Source of the DNA: Anaerolineales bacterium UBA3905
Lineage (GTDB): Bacteria; Chloroflexota; Anaerolineae; Caldilineales; Caldilineaceae
Direction of reading: 5' to 3'
Length of the DNA: 14,272 nucleotides
Assembly (NCBI GenBank): GCA_002391565.1
Contig: DGFH01000028.1
Coordinates: 8,544 to 22,815 of the forward strand
Both the position numbers and the translations under genes were made by a program. Positions within the stretch are counted from its first letter, which is position 1, and each line of letters begins with the position of its first letter. Under the pieces are notes generated by a model. That model was not told where the DNA came from. It saw nothing but the letters and a program-made list of their open reading frames with translations, and did no database searches. Below are positions 7,304-14,233 of the stretch, piece by piece.

Positions 7304-8031
7304 TGTTGAACCGCTCCACCCTGACCGCCGGTGCGGTTGCCCTGCTGTTGCTCATGGGCCTGGCTGCCGTCTACTTGCCGCAGTTGTTGCCTGCATGGGG
7401 CGGGACGCCGACGCTGGTCGCCAGCGATGAACTGACCTACATCACGGATCTGGATTTCTGGCAGCGCACCCCACGCGAACGCGCCGTTGTGGCTGCGGCA
7501 CACTTCGATCTGCAGCACGACCTCAACAACGTGCCGCTCACTGTCGGCGACTGGAGAGGCGTCAACGAACCGGAGACCAACCAGGAAGTCCTGATTCTCC
7601 TCGAACCGGAGCAATATATCCAGCGTCTTTACACCGACAGCGCCGGACGTTATTTATGGCTGAGCATGGTTGGTGGACGCAGCTCACAGCCATTTCATGC
7701 CCCGGATATCTGCTACGACGCCGACGGCTGGCAATATGAGCTTGGCTCGCACGCCACGCGGCTGGATGAAGGCGGCGAAATCTACGGATTGTGGCTGTAC
7801 GGTAAGAAACAGTTTCCAGACCAGGTTGCGCCGACTGAACATGTCGTCTACTATTTCTATTTGTTCCCAGACGCACAGCGCAATCAGGCGGACGGCATTG
7901 TGCTCTTCAAGCTCACTTCAGCGCGCTATGGCACTCTGGAGGAGACGCTTGCGCTGCACGAAGAATTTGTCCGCACACTCTTCCGCAAAGCCGGCGACCC
8001 GGCTGAGTTGGCGCACAACGCAGGCGCGTGA
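7303..8031 (+). CDS. EpsI-family (DUF3485) exosortase-associated protein
   Basis: The 242-residue product has an N-terminal membrane anchor or uncleaved signal (about residues 7-32: LTAGAVALLLLMGLAAVYLPQLLPA). An extracytoplasmic domain with the EpsI pattern follows: DWRG (83-86), a Y-x-L-W-L strand (117-120) and FHAPDICYDADGW (131-143), with conserved H132, C137 and W143. EpsI proteins accompany exosortases, often as fusions or neighbours, and are needed for exopolysaccharide systems; their molecular role is not settled. The start at 7303 overlaps the exosortase stop as TAATG, a sign of translational coupling. The frame is open further upstream, but that part is a shadow of the exosortase gene. 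Confidence 0.88.
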   Translation: MLNRSTLTAGAVALLLLMGLAAVYLPQLLPAWGGTPTLVASDELTYITDLDFWQRTPRERAVVAAAHFDLQHDLNNVPLTVGDWRGVNEPETNQEVLILLEPEQYIQRLYTDSAGRYLWLSMVGGRSSQPFHAPDICYDADGWQYELGSHATRLDEGGEIYGLWLYGKKQFPDQVAPTEHVVYYFYLFPDAQRNQADGIVLFKLTSARYGTLEETLALHEEFVRTLFRKAGDPAELAHNAGA

Positions 8032-8543
8032 TGCCGGTGATTCACCTCCGCTCTACGGCGATCTATCTTCTGTTGGGGGCGCTCATGCTGCTTGCTGGCT
8101 GTGTTGCACCATCCACGACGGGCGCGTGTGGATTGGCGCTCCCGCCCGAACACAGCGACGCGGACGCGATCCGCGCCGTCATCGAAGCTGAAGGTCGCCT
8201 GGTGGTCGCCCAGGAGATCGATGCACTGATGGCGCTTTGGACCGAGGATGGCTACGTCGCCAACGCGAAAAACACACCGGACGATCATTCCGACGACCAA
8301 TTCTGGCGCGGTCAGGACGCAATCCGGCACCGCTACGTGCGCACAGTCTTTCCGGGTGCGCCGGCGCCGGCGGCGCCGCCCGAGTTAACCATCGACCAAA
8401 ACGGCGACCGCGCCGTCGTGACTGCCACCACGCGCATCGGCGATGAGGTGGCGCCTGCTGGCGACCGTTGGGAGCTCGTCAAACGCAACGGCTGTTGGCA
8501 GATCGTCAGCCTGACCTACAACCTCGAAGCCGCCCATCCCTGA
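8031..8543 (+). CDS. Lipoprotein with SnoaL/NTF2-like domain (DUF4440-like)
   Basis: The 170-residue product opens with a signal peptide ending in a lipobox, LLAGC, with the lipidated cysteine at residue 24. The mature part has the NTF2-like pattern: a helix DAIRAVIEAEGRLVVAQEIDALMALWTEDGY, a loop with WRGQDAIRHRY, and the closing strands RAVVTATTRIG and DRWELVKRNGCWQIVSLTYN. Such folds can bind small ligands or act as pseudo-enzymes, so no activity is assigned. The start is taken as ATG at 8031, which forms TGATG with the EpsI stop; a GTG one codon earlier (8028) is an alternative. The protein is expected on the outer face of the membrane beside the exosortase module. Confidence 0.8.
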   Translation: MPVIHLRSTAIYLLLGALMLLAGCVAPSTTGACGLALPPEHSDADAIRAVIEAEGRLVVAQEIDALMALWTEDGYVANAKNTPDDHSDDQFWRGQDAIRHRYVRTVFPGAPAPAAPPELTIDQNGDRAVVTATTRIGDEVAPAGDRWELVKRNGCWQIVSLTYNLEAAHP

Positions 8544-8565
8544 GAAGCAACGGTTTGCATTCACC

Positions 8566-9318
8566 GTGACTACCGTCGACGCCTACACGCTCACCATTTT
8601 GAGCCTGCTGCTGTTGAGCTTGCTGGCGATGGCCGCGTTGAGCCGCGCCGTCAGCCTGCGCATCCAGGCGGTTATCTACTATCTGACCGGCTCCCCCGAC
8701 CTGGCCAGCGTGGGCATCTTTCTGTTGCTGCTCCCCGGAGTCTTTCTTCATGAAGGGGCGCACTGGCTGACGGCGCGACTGTTGGGGTTACGCGCCGGCA
8801 AATTTCGTGTGTGGCCGACCAAACAGGGCGCTTACATCGGCCTGGGCAGCGTGAGCGTAGAGCGCGCCGACATCTGGCGCGAAAGCCTGGTGGGAATCGC
8901 ACCGTTGGTGGTGGGCAATCTGGTGCTGGCGTTGATCGGCTGGCGGGTCTTCACCACGCCAATGTTGCTGGCAGCGTTAGCCGCAGGTGAGTTGGCGGCG
9001 GCGTTCAGTAGTTTTTGGGCGGGGCTGCGCGCTTCGGATGGTCTCGCCTGGGCGTATGCCATCTTCGTGGTTGGCAACAGTATGATGCCCAGCGCCAGCG
9101 ATCGCGAACCCTTTAAACCCGTCCTGCTGTACACTGTGTTTGCAGCATTGGTCTACGTGATTGTTGGGTTGCCGCTGGCGCCGCTGGCGCAACTGCTCGG
9201 CTGGATCGCACCGGCTATCGAGATTTCGGTGGGAGCACTGATTTTTCTATTGGTGCTAGATGGTCTGGTGTGGTTAGCGCTGTGGCCGGTGGAGTGGTTA
9301 TTGCGGCGGGGACGATAA
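8566..9318 (+). CDS. M50-like membrane zinc metalloprotease
   Basis: This 250-residue, multi-pass membrane protein contains H62-E-G-A-H66 in FLHEGAHWLTARLLGLRAGKF, a match to the HExxH zinc motif placed within a membrane segment, as in site-2-protease-like M50 enzymes. A second conserved stretch, VVGNSMMPSASDRE (169-181), has D179, which could be the third zinc ligand, corresponding to the N-x-x-P...D motif of M50 proteins. The predicted start is GTG at 8566, 22 bases after the lipoprotein gene, with no clear ribosome binding site. A later ATG would remove the first hydrophobic helix. Substrate unknown. It may belong to the same operon as the exosortase genes, but a functional link is inferred only from spacing and direction. 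Confidence 0.8.
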   Translation: MTTVDAYTLTILSLLLLSLLAMAALSRAVSLRIQAVIYYLTGSPDLASVGIFLLLLPGVFLHEGAHWLTARLLGLRAGKFRVWPTKQGAYIGLGSVSVERADIWRESLVGIAPLVVGNLVLALIGWRVFTTPMLLAALAAGELAAAFSSFWAGLRASDGLAWAYAIFVVGNSMMPSASDREPFKPVLLYTVFAALVYVIVGLPLAPLAQLLGWIAPAIEISVGALIFLLVLDGLVWLALWPVEWLLRRGR

Positions 9319-9404
9319 GAGAAACAGGGAGAGGAAGTAGAGACAGATTCATCAGTATGAATCAATCAAGTATGAAGTTTCCCTCTCCCTGCCTCTCTCT
9401 TTAT
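9314..9404. terminator. Palindromic spacer between convergent genes, likely bidirectional terminator
   Basis: A purine-rich arm with CAGGGAGAGG (9325-9334) is matched by CCTCTCCCTG (9382-9391). The similarity extends imperfectly outwards to GATAA on each strand, which contains the stop codons of both flanking genes. A second perfect hairpin sits in the loop: GATTCAT (9346-9352) with ATGAATC (9357-9363) around a 4-base loop. The position between the protease gene and trxA suggests bidirectional termination, but neither strand has a canonical T-run. The purine arm followed by pyrimidine arm resembles the two other intergenic repeats of the window. Confidence 0.6.
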
Positions 9405-9727
9405 CCCAGGTGCTTTTGCAGGCGGCTCTTGAGCGCTGGCTTGGGCTGGTAACCGACAATGCGGTCAACCGGCTCGCCGTTCTTGAAAAGCAACAGCGTC
9501 GGGATGCTCATCACGCCAAAGGCGAACGCGGTGTTTTGATTATTGTCAACATCCAGTTTGCCGATCATCAACTGGCCGTCCATCTCTTGAGCAATTTCCT
9601 CAAGCACAGGCGCGATCATCTTGCAAGGGCCGCACCACTCCGCCCAGAAATCGACCAGAATCGGCTTGTCGGCATTCACAACCAGTTCATCAAAGGTGCC
9701 ATCCGTCACCACAATTGGTTTCGCCAT
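9401..9727 (-). CDS. trxA: Thioredoxin
   Basis: This small cytoplasmic disulfide reductase passes electrons from thioredoxin reductase to target proteins. The product is 108 residues, typical of thioredoxin 1. The active site is W31-C32-G-P-C35 in FWAEWCGPCKMIAP, with the buried aspartate D26 and the cis-proline P76 in SIPTLLLFKNGE. The start codon ATG at 9727 is preceded by a purine-rich AGGGGAG ribosome binding site. It is transcribed alone from a near-consensus promoter about 120 bases upstream and converges with the protease gene. Confidence 0.97.
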   Translation of the reverse strand: MAKPIVVTDGTFDELVVNADKPILVDFWAEWCGPCKMIAPVLEEIAQEMDGQLMIGKLDVDNNQNTAFAFGVMSIPTLLLFKNGEPVDRIVGYQPKPALKSRLQKHLG

Positions 9728-9850
9728 CTTTTGCTCTCCCCTCTACTCTTATCAACATCAGTTGCAATCGTACCCTGTTGCCAGCCATCAGCGTTCACAA
9801 CTCGACAGTCTTTTTACAGCTGACGGGCCGCCAATCTCACTACGAAAAAT

Positions 9851-9879
9851 ATAGTACACTGAGACAACGGATTTGTCAA
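9851..9879 (-). promoter_or_regulatory. Near-consensus sigma70-type promoter of trxA
   Basis: On the minus strand a perfect TTGACA (9879-9874) is followed by a 17-base spacer and TACTAT (9856-9851). Transcription should start near 9844, giving a leader of roughly 117 bases before the trxA start. This is the best-matching promoter in the window and suggests strong housekeeping transcription. Confidence 0.8.
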
Positions 9880-10056
9880 AGTAGGCGGCAAAACAGGTCA
9901 ACTTCGCGCTCACACGAAACCGCACGATGACGGCGCCGCGCGGCGATGAGGCGCAATTCAAGCCCAAATGCATCAGGCAACCGCCATCCCAGCGCTTGGA
10001 CAAAAAACCATATTGATGATAGGGAGAGTTGAGTAGGGCGCGTGTCGTAGATCAAG
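9880..10056. other. Divergent intergenic region between trxA and tal, no gene seen
   Basis: The whole space between the two start codons is 379 bases (9728-10106). Apart from the trxA promoter and leader and the tal -10 box, I see no credible coding frame, repeat array or RNA gene. A GC-rich palindromic patch (around 9931-9943) and an A-rich run (10002-10007) are the only compositional features; an operator in this region cannot be identified from one sequence. Confidence 0.5.
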
Positions 10057-10062
10057 TATAAT
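10057..10062 (+). promoter_or_regulatory. Probable -10 box of tal
   Basis: A perfect TATAAT lies 44 bases upstream of the tal start codon, giving a leader of about 38 bases. The -35 region is poor: TAGGGC at 17-base spacing, and TTGAGT (10029-10034) is 22 bases away. The promoter may need an activator or a different sigma factor. Confidence 0.5.
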
Positions 10063-10106
10063 ATTGCAGTCAGCACTCTGGCCTCGGACTCAGGAAGGAG
10101 CCAAAC

Positions 10107-11228
10107 ATGAGCCGTATTTCACAACTCTATCAACTCGGACAAAGCATCTGGCTGGACTTCATCGAACGTAGCATGATCCAGAACGGCAAGCTGCAGGCGT
10201 TGGTCGATGATGGCGTCAGCGGGGTGACATCCAACCCTACCATCTTTCAGCAGGCTATCGTCAAGAGCGACGCCTACAACGACGATTTGCGTCGGCTGGC
10301 AGCGTCGGCGCCGACGCCTAAAGCAGTCTTCGAAGGACTGGCGATTGCCGATATCCAGGCAGCCGCCGACATCTTACGCCCTGTCTATGAAGCCAACCAG
10401 GGACACGATGGCTTCGTTAGCCTGGAGGTGGCGCCCGACCTGGCCTTTGACGCCACCGCTACAATCGCCGAAGCGCGCCGTCTGCACGCCGCCGTCGCCC
10501 GCCCCAATTTAATGGTCAAGGTGCCGGCCACGCTTGCCGGTGTGCCTGCTATCCGCCAGTTGATCGCCGACGGCATCAACATCAACGTCACATTGATCTT
10601 TAGCCTGGAACGCTATGCGGCGGTGAAGGAGGCCTTCATCGCCGGGTTGGAGGATCGCCTAGCCGCCAGGAAACCCATCGACCGGATCGCGTCGGTGGCG
10701 AGCTTCTTCGTCAGCCGCGTCGATGTCAACATCGACAGCCAGCTTGATCGGCTGGCTGCACAGCACCCCGACCGGGCGGTGCACTACAAAGCGCTGCAAG
10801 GCAAGGCGGCGGTTGCCAATGCCAAACTGGCTTACGCCCAGTTCCAGCAGGTTTTCACCGGGGCGCGGTGGGAACGCCTGGCCGCCGCCGGGGCACGCGT
10901 ACAGCGTCCACTTTGGGCAAGCACCAGCACCAAAAATCCCGCCTATCCTGACCTGATCTACGTCGAGCCGCTGATGGGGCCGCACACGGTCAACACCATG
11001 CCGCCACAGACGCTAGAGGCGCTCAAGGATCATGGCACGGTGGCGCTGACCGTCACGCAGGGGGTTGATGCTGCGCGCCAGGCGCTGGCCGATCTTGCTG
11101 CGGCGGGCATCGACATGAACGCCGTTACCACCGAGCTGGAGCAAGACGGCGTGAAAAAGTTCGCCGATTCTTTCGTAGATTTGTTGAAAGTGATCGAGGA
11201 GCGGAGCAAAGTATTGGCGCCAGCATGA
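10107..11228 (+). CDS. tal: Transaldolase
   Basis: The enzyme moves a dihydroxyacetone unit between sugar phosphates in the non-oxidative pentose phosphate pathway. The product is 373 residues, matching the longer transaldolase class also found in Actinobacteria and cyanobacteria, rather than the ~220-residue TalC type. Motifs seen are GVTSNPTIFQQAI (39-51), SLEVAPDLAFD and the Schiff-base lysine K138 in NLMVKVPATLAGVPAI, then NVTLIFSLERY and YVEPLMGPHTVNTMP. AGGAAGGAG (10092-10100) lies 6 bases before the ATG, a strong ribosome binding site. It stands alone and converges with a MogA-like gene. It joins the glycolytic genes in function but is a separate transcription unit. Confidence 0.96.
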   Translation: MSRISQLYQLGQSIWLDFIERSMIQNGKLQALVDDGVSGVTSNPTIFQQAIVKSDAYNDDLRRLAASAPTPKAVFEGLAIADIQAAADILRPVYEANQGHDGFVSLEVAPDLAFDATATIAEARRLHAAVARPNLMVKVPATLAGVPAIRQLIADGININVTLIFSLERYAAVKEAFIAGLEDRLAARKPIDRIASVASFFVSRVDVNIDSQLDRLAAQHPDRAVHYKALQGKAAVANAKLAYAQFQQVFTGARWERLAAAGARVQRPLWASTSTKNPAYPDLIYVEPLMGPHTVNTMPPQTLEALKDHGTVALTVTQGVDAARQALADLAAAGIDMNAVTTELEQDGVKKFADSFVDLLKVIEERSKVLAPA

Positions 11229-11253
11229 AGCGGGCGGCTGTCAACGGATTGGG

Positions 11254-11296
11254 GGAGTGGAAGCGCACCGCATGGTGGTGCGCTTCATCCAACTCC
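11254..11296. terminator. Strong palindrome at the junction of tal and the MogA-like gene
   Basis: A perfect 9-base stem (AAGCGCACC 11261-11269 with GGTGCGCTT 11277-11285) has a 7-base loop. Outer pairing of GGAGT (11254-11258) with ACTCC (11292-11296) adds to it. It lies 26 bases after the tal stop and overlaps the stop codon of the opposing gene, a position expected of a bidirectional terminator. No T-run is present on either strand, so termination efficiency is uncertain. Confidence 0.6.
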
Positions 11297-11953
11297 AGGA
11301 TCGACTTTGCCTGCACCGCGCTGCAAAAACGCCGCAAACTCCGCTGGATCGAGGCCACGCCTGGATTGCCTTTCGGTGGCTGGCGCCGACGCGGATGTGT
11401 TCTGAGGTGCAACAAAGTTCGCTTCAGGGCTGGCATCCACCCCGGCGTCCCACCCCAGCGCAGCCTCCAGGCTGGGCGCGGCGACCTCATCCTGGAGATG
11501 GGCAACAACGACGGGGAGCACATCGGCGACCGCAGCAAGAAAGTGTGGGGCGGCATGGGCGCCCGCAGGCAGATTCATAATCAGCGTGCGCCCGCGAATC
11601 CCGGCTATGCCACGATCGAGCAAGGCAAGAGGGGTTTCTTCAGCGGTCCGGGCGCGCATTCTCTCATTGAGCGACGACATTGTCCGTTCGAGCACGGCGG
11701 CGGTGGCTTCCGGCGCAATCTCGCGGCCGCTGGGGCCGGACGCGGGCAGCGTGCCGCCGATCGTCAGAATCAGGTCGAGTTCGTCTTCGTCGCACCATCG
11801 GCGAAGCACTTCTTCGATCAAATAGCGTTGGCTGGCGACATGGTGAACAGCCATAATGACTGCTGAAGGTGCAGTGTGCTGCAACAGCCTGCGCACAGCG
11901 TCACTGGCGGCCTCATCGTAGACGGGTATACATAGCAACCCGGTGCGGATCAT
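11285..11953 (-). CDS. Diverged MogA/MoaB-like (molybdopterin-binding fold) protein
   Basis: The 222-residue product matches the MoCF_biosynth fold: DLILTIGGT (60-68), a GREIAPEAT segment (77-84) in the place of the usual RDVTPEAT, TPLALLDRGIAGIRGRTLIMNLPAG (107-131), then the closing helix to about residue 156. MogA/MoaB proteins adenylylate molybdopterin in molybdenum cofactor synthesis. Here the usual GGTG is GGTL, a few extra residues follow it, the catalytic aspartate of the RDVTP motif is glutamate, and the N-terminal SDR...D-x-SG segment is absent. An Ala/Ser-rich tail of about 65 residues follows the domain. Activity may therefore be altered or lost. GGAG about 9 bases upstream supports ATG at 11953. 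No other cofactor gene is nearby. The gene lies downstream of the ribosomal operon terminator. Confidence 0.75.
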   Translation of the reverse strand: MIRTGLLCIPVYDEAASDAVRRLLQHTAPSAVIMAVHHVASQRYLIEEVLRRWCDEDELDLILTIGGTLPASGPSGREIAPEATAAVLERTMSSLNERMRARTAEETPLALLDRGIAGIRGRTLIMNLPAGAHAAPHFLAAVADVLPVVVAHLQDEVAAPSLEAALGWDAGVDASPEANFVAPQNTSASAPATERQSRRGLDPAEFAAFLQRGAGKVDPGVG

Positions 11954-11977
11954 GACTTCTGCTCCATGTCATCCATG

Positions 11978-12030
11978 AAAAAAACGCAGACGAACGCGCT
12001 GGCAGAAGCAACCCGCATTCGTCTGCGTTT
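11978..12030 (-). terminator. Strong Rho-independent terminator of the rplM-rpsI operon
   Basis: AAACGCAGACGAA (11982-11994) pairs perfectly with TTCGTCTGCGTTT (12018-12030), and three more pairs follow inside after one mismatch. On the minus strand the stem runs into seven T (11984-11978). It lies 40 bases after the rpsI stop. The plus strand also has a T-rich tail (12035-12039), so it may work in both directions. The MogA-like gene starts 25 bases beyond, so it needs read-through or its own promoter. Confidence 0.92.
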
Positions 12031-12070
12031 CTGATTTTTCCACCCCTGCGCACTCTGGCGCAGCACGCGT

Positions 12071-12460
12071 CTAGCGCTTGGTGTACTGCGGCGCCTTGCG
12101 GGCACGCTTGAGGCCAGGTTTCTTGCGCTCCTTAGCGCGCGCGTCGCGCGTCAGGAGACCGGCAGCCTTGAGCGGAGCGCGCAGATTGGCATCTTGCTCG
12201 ATGAGCGCACGCGCAATGCCCAGCCGCACAGCTGACGCCTGACCACTCTCACCACCGCCCTGCACCTTGACGCTGATGTTGAATGACGCTTCGGTGCCGG
12301 TCAGCGCTAGTGGCTGGCGAAGAATCATCTGATCCAGCGCACGGCCAAAATAGACATTGACCGGTTTGTCGTTGACGACAATCTCACCGGTGCCGGGATA
12401 GAGGCGCACACGCGCGCTGGCTTCCTTACGGCGACCGACTGCTTCTACATATTCAGTCAT
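12071..12460 (-). CDS. rpsI: 30S ribosomal protein uS9
   Basis: This ribosomal small-subunit protein has a basic C-terminal tail that reaches the P-site tRNA. The product is 129 residues with the expected pattern YVEAVGRRKEASARVRLYPGTGEIVVNDKP at the N-terminus, KVQGGGESGQASAVRLGIARAL in the middle and a Lys/Arg-rich end finishing KAPQYTKR. The start is taken as ATG at 12460, because GGAG lies 6 bases upstream of it and overlaps the alternative ATG at 12472. It follows rplM by 24 bases in the same operon. Confidence 0.97.
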   Translation of the reverse strand: MTEYVEAVGRRKEASARVRLYPGTGEIVVNDKPVNVYFGRALDQMILRQPLALTGTEASFNISVKVQGGGESGQASAVRLGIARALIEQDANLRAPLKAAGLLTRDARAKERKKPGLKRARKAPQYTKR

Positions 12461-12484
12461 GGGTATCTCCATCCTCGAAATCGC

Positions 12485-12919
12485 TTAGAGTTCCAACGGC
12501 TGCGGCAACTGTGCAGCATGCGGATGCTGATCACCGGCATAAATGCGCAGCTTCTTCATTTGCGCTCGCCCCAGCTTGGTCTTGGGCATCATGCCGCGCA
12601 CGGCTTCATAGATGACGCGGTCGGGGAATTGCGCCAGCGTTTCGCGCATTGTGCGGCTCTTCAAGCCACCTGGATAACGTGAGTGGCGATAGTAGCGCAC
12701 GGTGTCCAGCTTGGCGCCCGTCACGACCACCCGTTCGCAGTTAACCACGATGACAAAGTCGCCGGTGTCGATATTCGGCGAAAAGGTCGGCTTGTGCTTG
12801 CCGCGCAGAATCTGGGCAATCTCCGAAGCCAGACGCCCTAACGTCTTCCCGGTGGCATCGACAACGTACCACTCGCGGCTCTCCAGAGCCTCTGTTTGAT
12901 TTCGCGTAACCGTCTTCAC
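12485..12919 (-). CDS. rplM: 50S ribosomal protein uL13
   Basis: This is an early-assembling large-subunit protein. The 144-residue product shows the uL13 hallmarks: REWYVVDATGKTLGRLASEIAQILRGKHKPTFSPNIDTGDFVIVVN, KSRTMRETLAQFPDRVIYEAVRGMMPKTKLGRAQMKKLRIYAGDQHPHAAQLP. It starts with GTG at 12919, with AGGAG (12927-12931) 7 bases upstream. It sits 15 bases after truA and precedes rpsI, the usual bacterial rplM-rpsI pair. Confidence 0.97.
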   Translation of the reverse strand: MKTVTRNQTEALESREWYVVDATGKTLGRLASEIAQILRGKHKPTFSPNIDTGDFVIVVNCERVVVTGAKLDTVRYYRHSRYPGGLKSRTMRETLAQFPDRVIYEAVRGMMPKTKLGRAQMKKLRIYAGDQHPHAAQLPQPLEL

Positions 12920-12934
12920 GTACCTGCTCCTCTA

Positions 12935-13828
12935 TCAAAAAATCTCGTGCCGTCTGGCAAACGAAGTTTCGTCCAATGCCTCTGCATGAATCCACCGATC
13001 CAAGTCAGGTGGATAGGTGACTCGTTCCAGCACTAACCCTTGTGGTGGCGCCGGCGGTGCAGATAGTCGCCGGTCACAGGCGGCTAACATGGCAGCCACA
13101 TCGTCAGGCGTCATTTCGCCGCGCCCCACCCGCAACAACGTCCCCACCACATTTCGCACCATCTGCCGCAAAAACGCATTGGCCGTGATGGTGAAAACCA
13201 GTCGGCGCCCTGGAAATCCATCTAACGCTGGCAGTGAACTCGTGCTCTCCTGCCACTGCGCCGCCACCACCTGGCGTTGGGTGCTTTCGCCGTGCGTCGC
13301 CTGTCCAAAGGTGGCGAAGTCATGCACGCCGATCAGCGCCGACGCCGCCACATTCATCGCTGCAACATCGAGCGGCTGCGTCACCAAGAGCGCAAAGCGG
13401 TCAGTCAGCGGCGAGTGTTTGGGCGCCGGAAAACCGGTGGGCGCCACATACATCAGCACCGTGTACCGATAGGTGCGGCTGCTGGCGCTGAAACGCGGAT
13501 GAAAGCCTATCGGCGCTTCACGCACACGGCGCACACTGATGGTTGGTGACAAATGCACGTTCCAGGCCCGCTCCAGCGCCGCCAGCTCGTGGCCCCAAAC
13601 AACTGGGACTGTGACCACCTGCCCGTTGGCGTGGACGCCAGCGTCGGTGCGCCCGGCGCCGGTGACGCGTCCCTCGCGGCGACAGCAGCAATCCAACGCT
13701 GTCTCCAGGGCGCCTTGCACCGATGGTGCATTCGCCTGATACTGGAAACCGTGAAAATCGGTTCCATCATAGGCGACCAGAGCACAGATGGTGCGCGCTG
13801 GCGTCACGGCATACCCGCCCGTCGCCAC
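12935..13828 (-). CDS. truA: tRNA pseudouridine(38-40) synthase
   Basis: The enzyme converts uridines 38-40 in the anticodon stem-loop of many tRNAs to pseudouridine. The catalytic aspartate is D62 in TGAGRTDAGVHANGQV. Other family stretches are VAYDGTDFHGFQYQ near the N-terminus, SSRTYRYTVL, IGVHDFATFGQ and FLRQMVRNVVGTLLRVGRGEM. The longest frame starts with GTG at 13828, 4 bases after the rplQ stop, but has no clear ribosome binding site. An in-frame GTG at 13807, preceded by GGGCGGG, would give a start nearer to that of typical TruA proteins and is a serious alternative. It lies in the common order rpoA-rplQ-truA-rplM-rpsI. Confidence 0.95.
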   Translation of the reverse strand: MATGGYAVTPARTICALVAYDGTDFHGFQYQANAPSVQGALETALDCCCRREGRVTGAGRTDAGVHANGQVVTVPVVWGHELAALERAWNVHLSPTISVRRVREAPIGFHPRFSASSRTYRYTVLMYVAPTGFPAPKHSPLTDRFALLVTQPLDVAAMNVAASALIGVHDFATFGQATHGESTQRQVVAAQWQESTSSLPALDGFPGRRLVFTITANAFLRQMVRNVVGTLLRVGRGEMTPDDVAAMLAACDRRLSAPPAPPQGLVLERVTYPPDLDRWIHAEALDETSFARRHEIF

Positions 13829-13832
13829 TCAC

Positions 13833-14216
13833 TCAGGCCGTAACGCCGTCCACCAGCTCCAGGATCACCATGTCGGCGGCATCGCCCTGACGCTTGCCAA
13901 TCTTGATCATGCGCGTGTAGCCGCCGTTGCGCGTTGCGTAGCGCGGGGCAAACACGTCGAAGACCTTCTTGGCGACTGTCTTGTCATTCAGATAGGCGAC
14001 AACCTGTCGTTGCGCATGTACGCGGTTGCCTTCAGCGGCCGCGCTGCGCTTGGCTTTGGTAATCAGGCGTTCAGCATCGCCGCGAATGGCGCGCGCCTTG
14101 GCTTCAGTCGTCACAATGCGTTCATGCAAATATAGTTCGCGCACCAGATTGCGGAACAGCGCCTTACGCTGATCGGCAGTGCGGCTCAATTGAAATCCAG
14201 CAACTCGATGACGCAT
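13833..14216 (-). CDS. rplQ: 50S ribosomal protein bL17
   Basis: This large-subunit protein lies near the polypeptide exit tunnel. The 127-residue product has the bL17 start MRHRVAGFQLSRTADQRKALFRNLVRELYLHERIVTTEAKARAIRGDAERLIT and the end GGYTRMIKIGKRQGDAADMVILELV. AGGAG (14223-14227) 6 bases before the ATG is a strong ribosome binding site. It follows the end of rpoA by 17 bases and is 4 bases before truA. Confidence 0.97.
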   Translation of the reverse strand: MRHRVAGFQLSRTADQRKALFRNLVRELYLHERIVTTEAKARAIRGDAERLITKAKRSAAAEGNRVHAQRQVVAYLNDKTVAKKVFDVFAPRYATRNGGYTRMIKIGKRQGDAADMVILELVDGVTA

Positions 14217-14233
14217 CCCTCTGCTCCTCTTGC

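Noticed and set aside
11225..11866. Rightward open frame of 213 codons overlapping the tal stop
   Set aside because: It is antisense to the MogA-like gene, whose protein carries clear family motifs; this one shows none.
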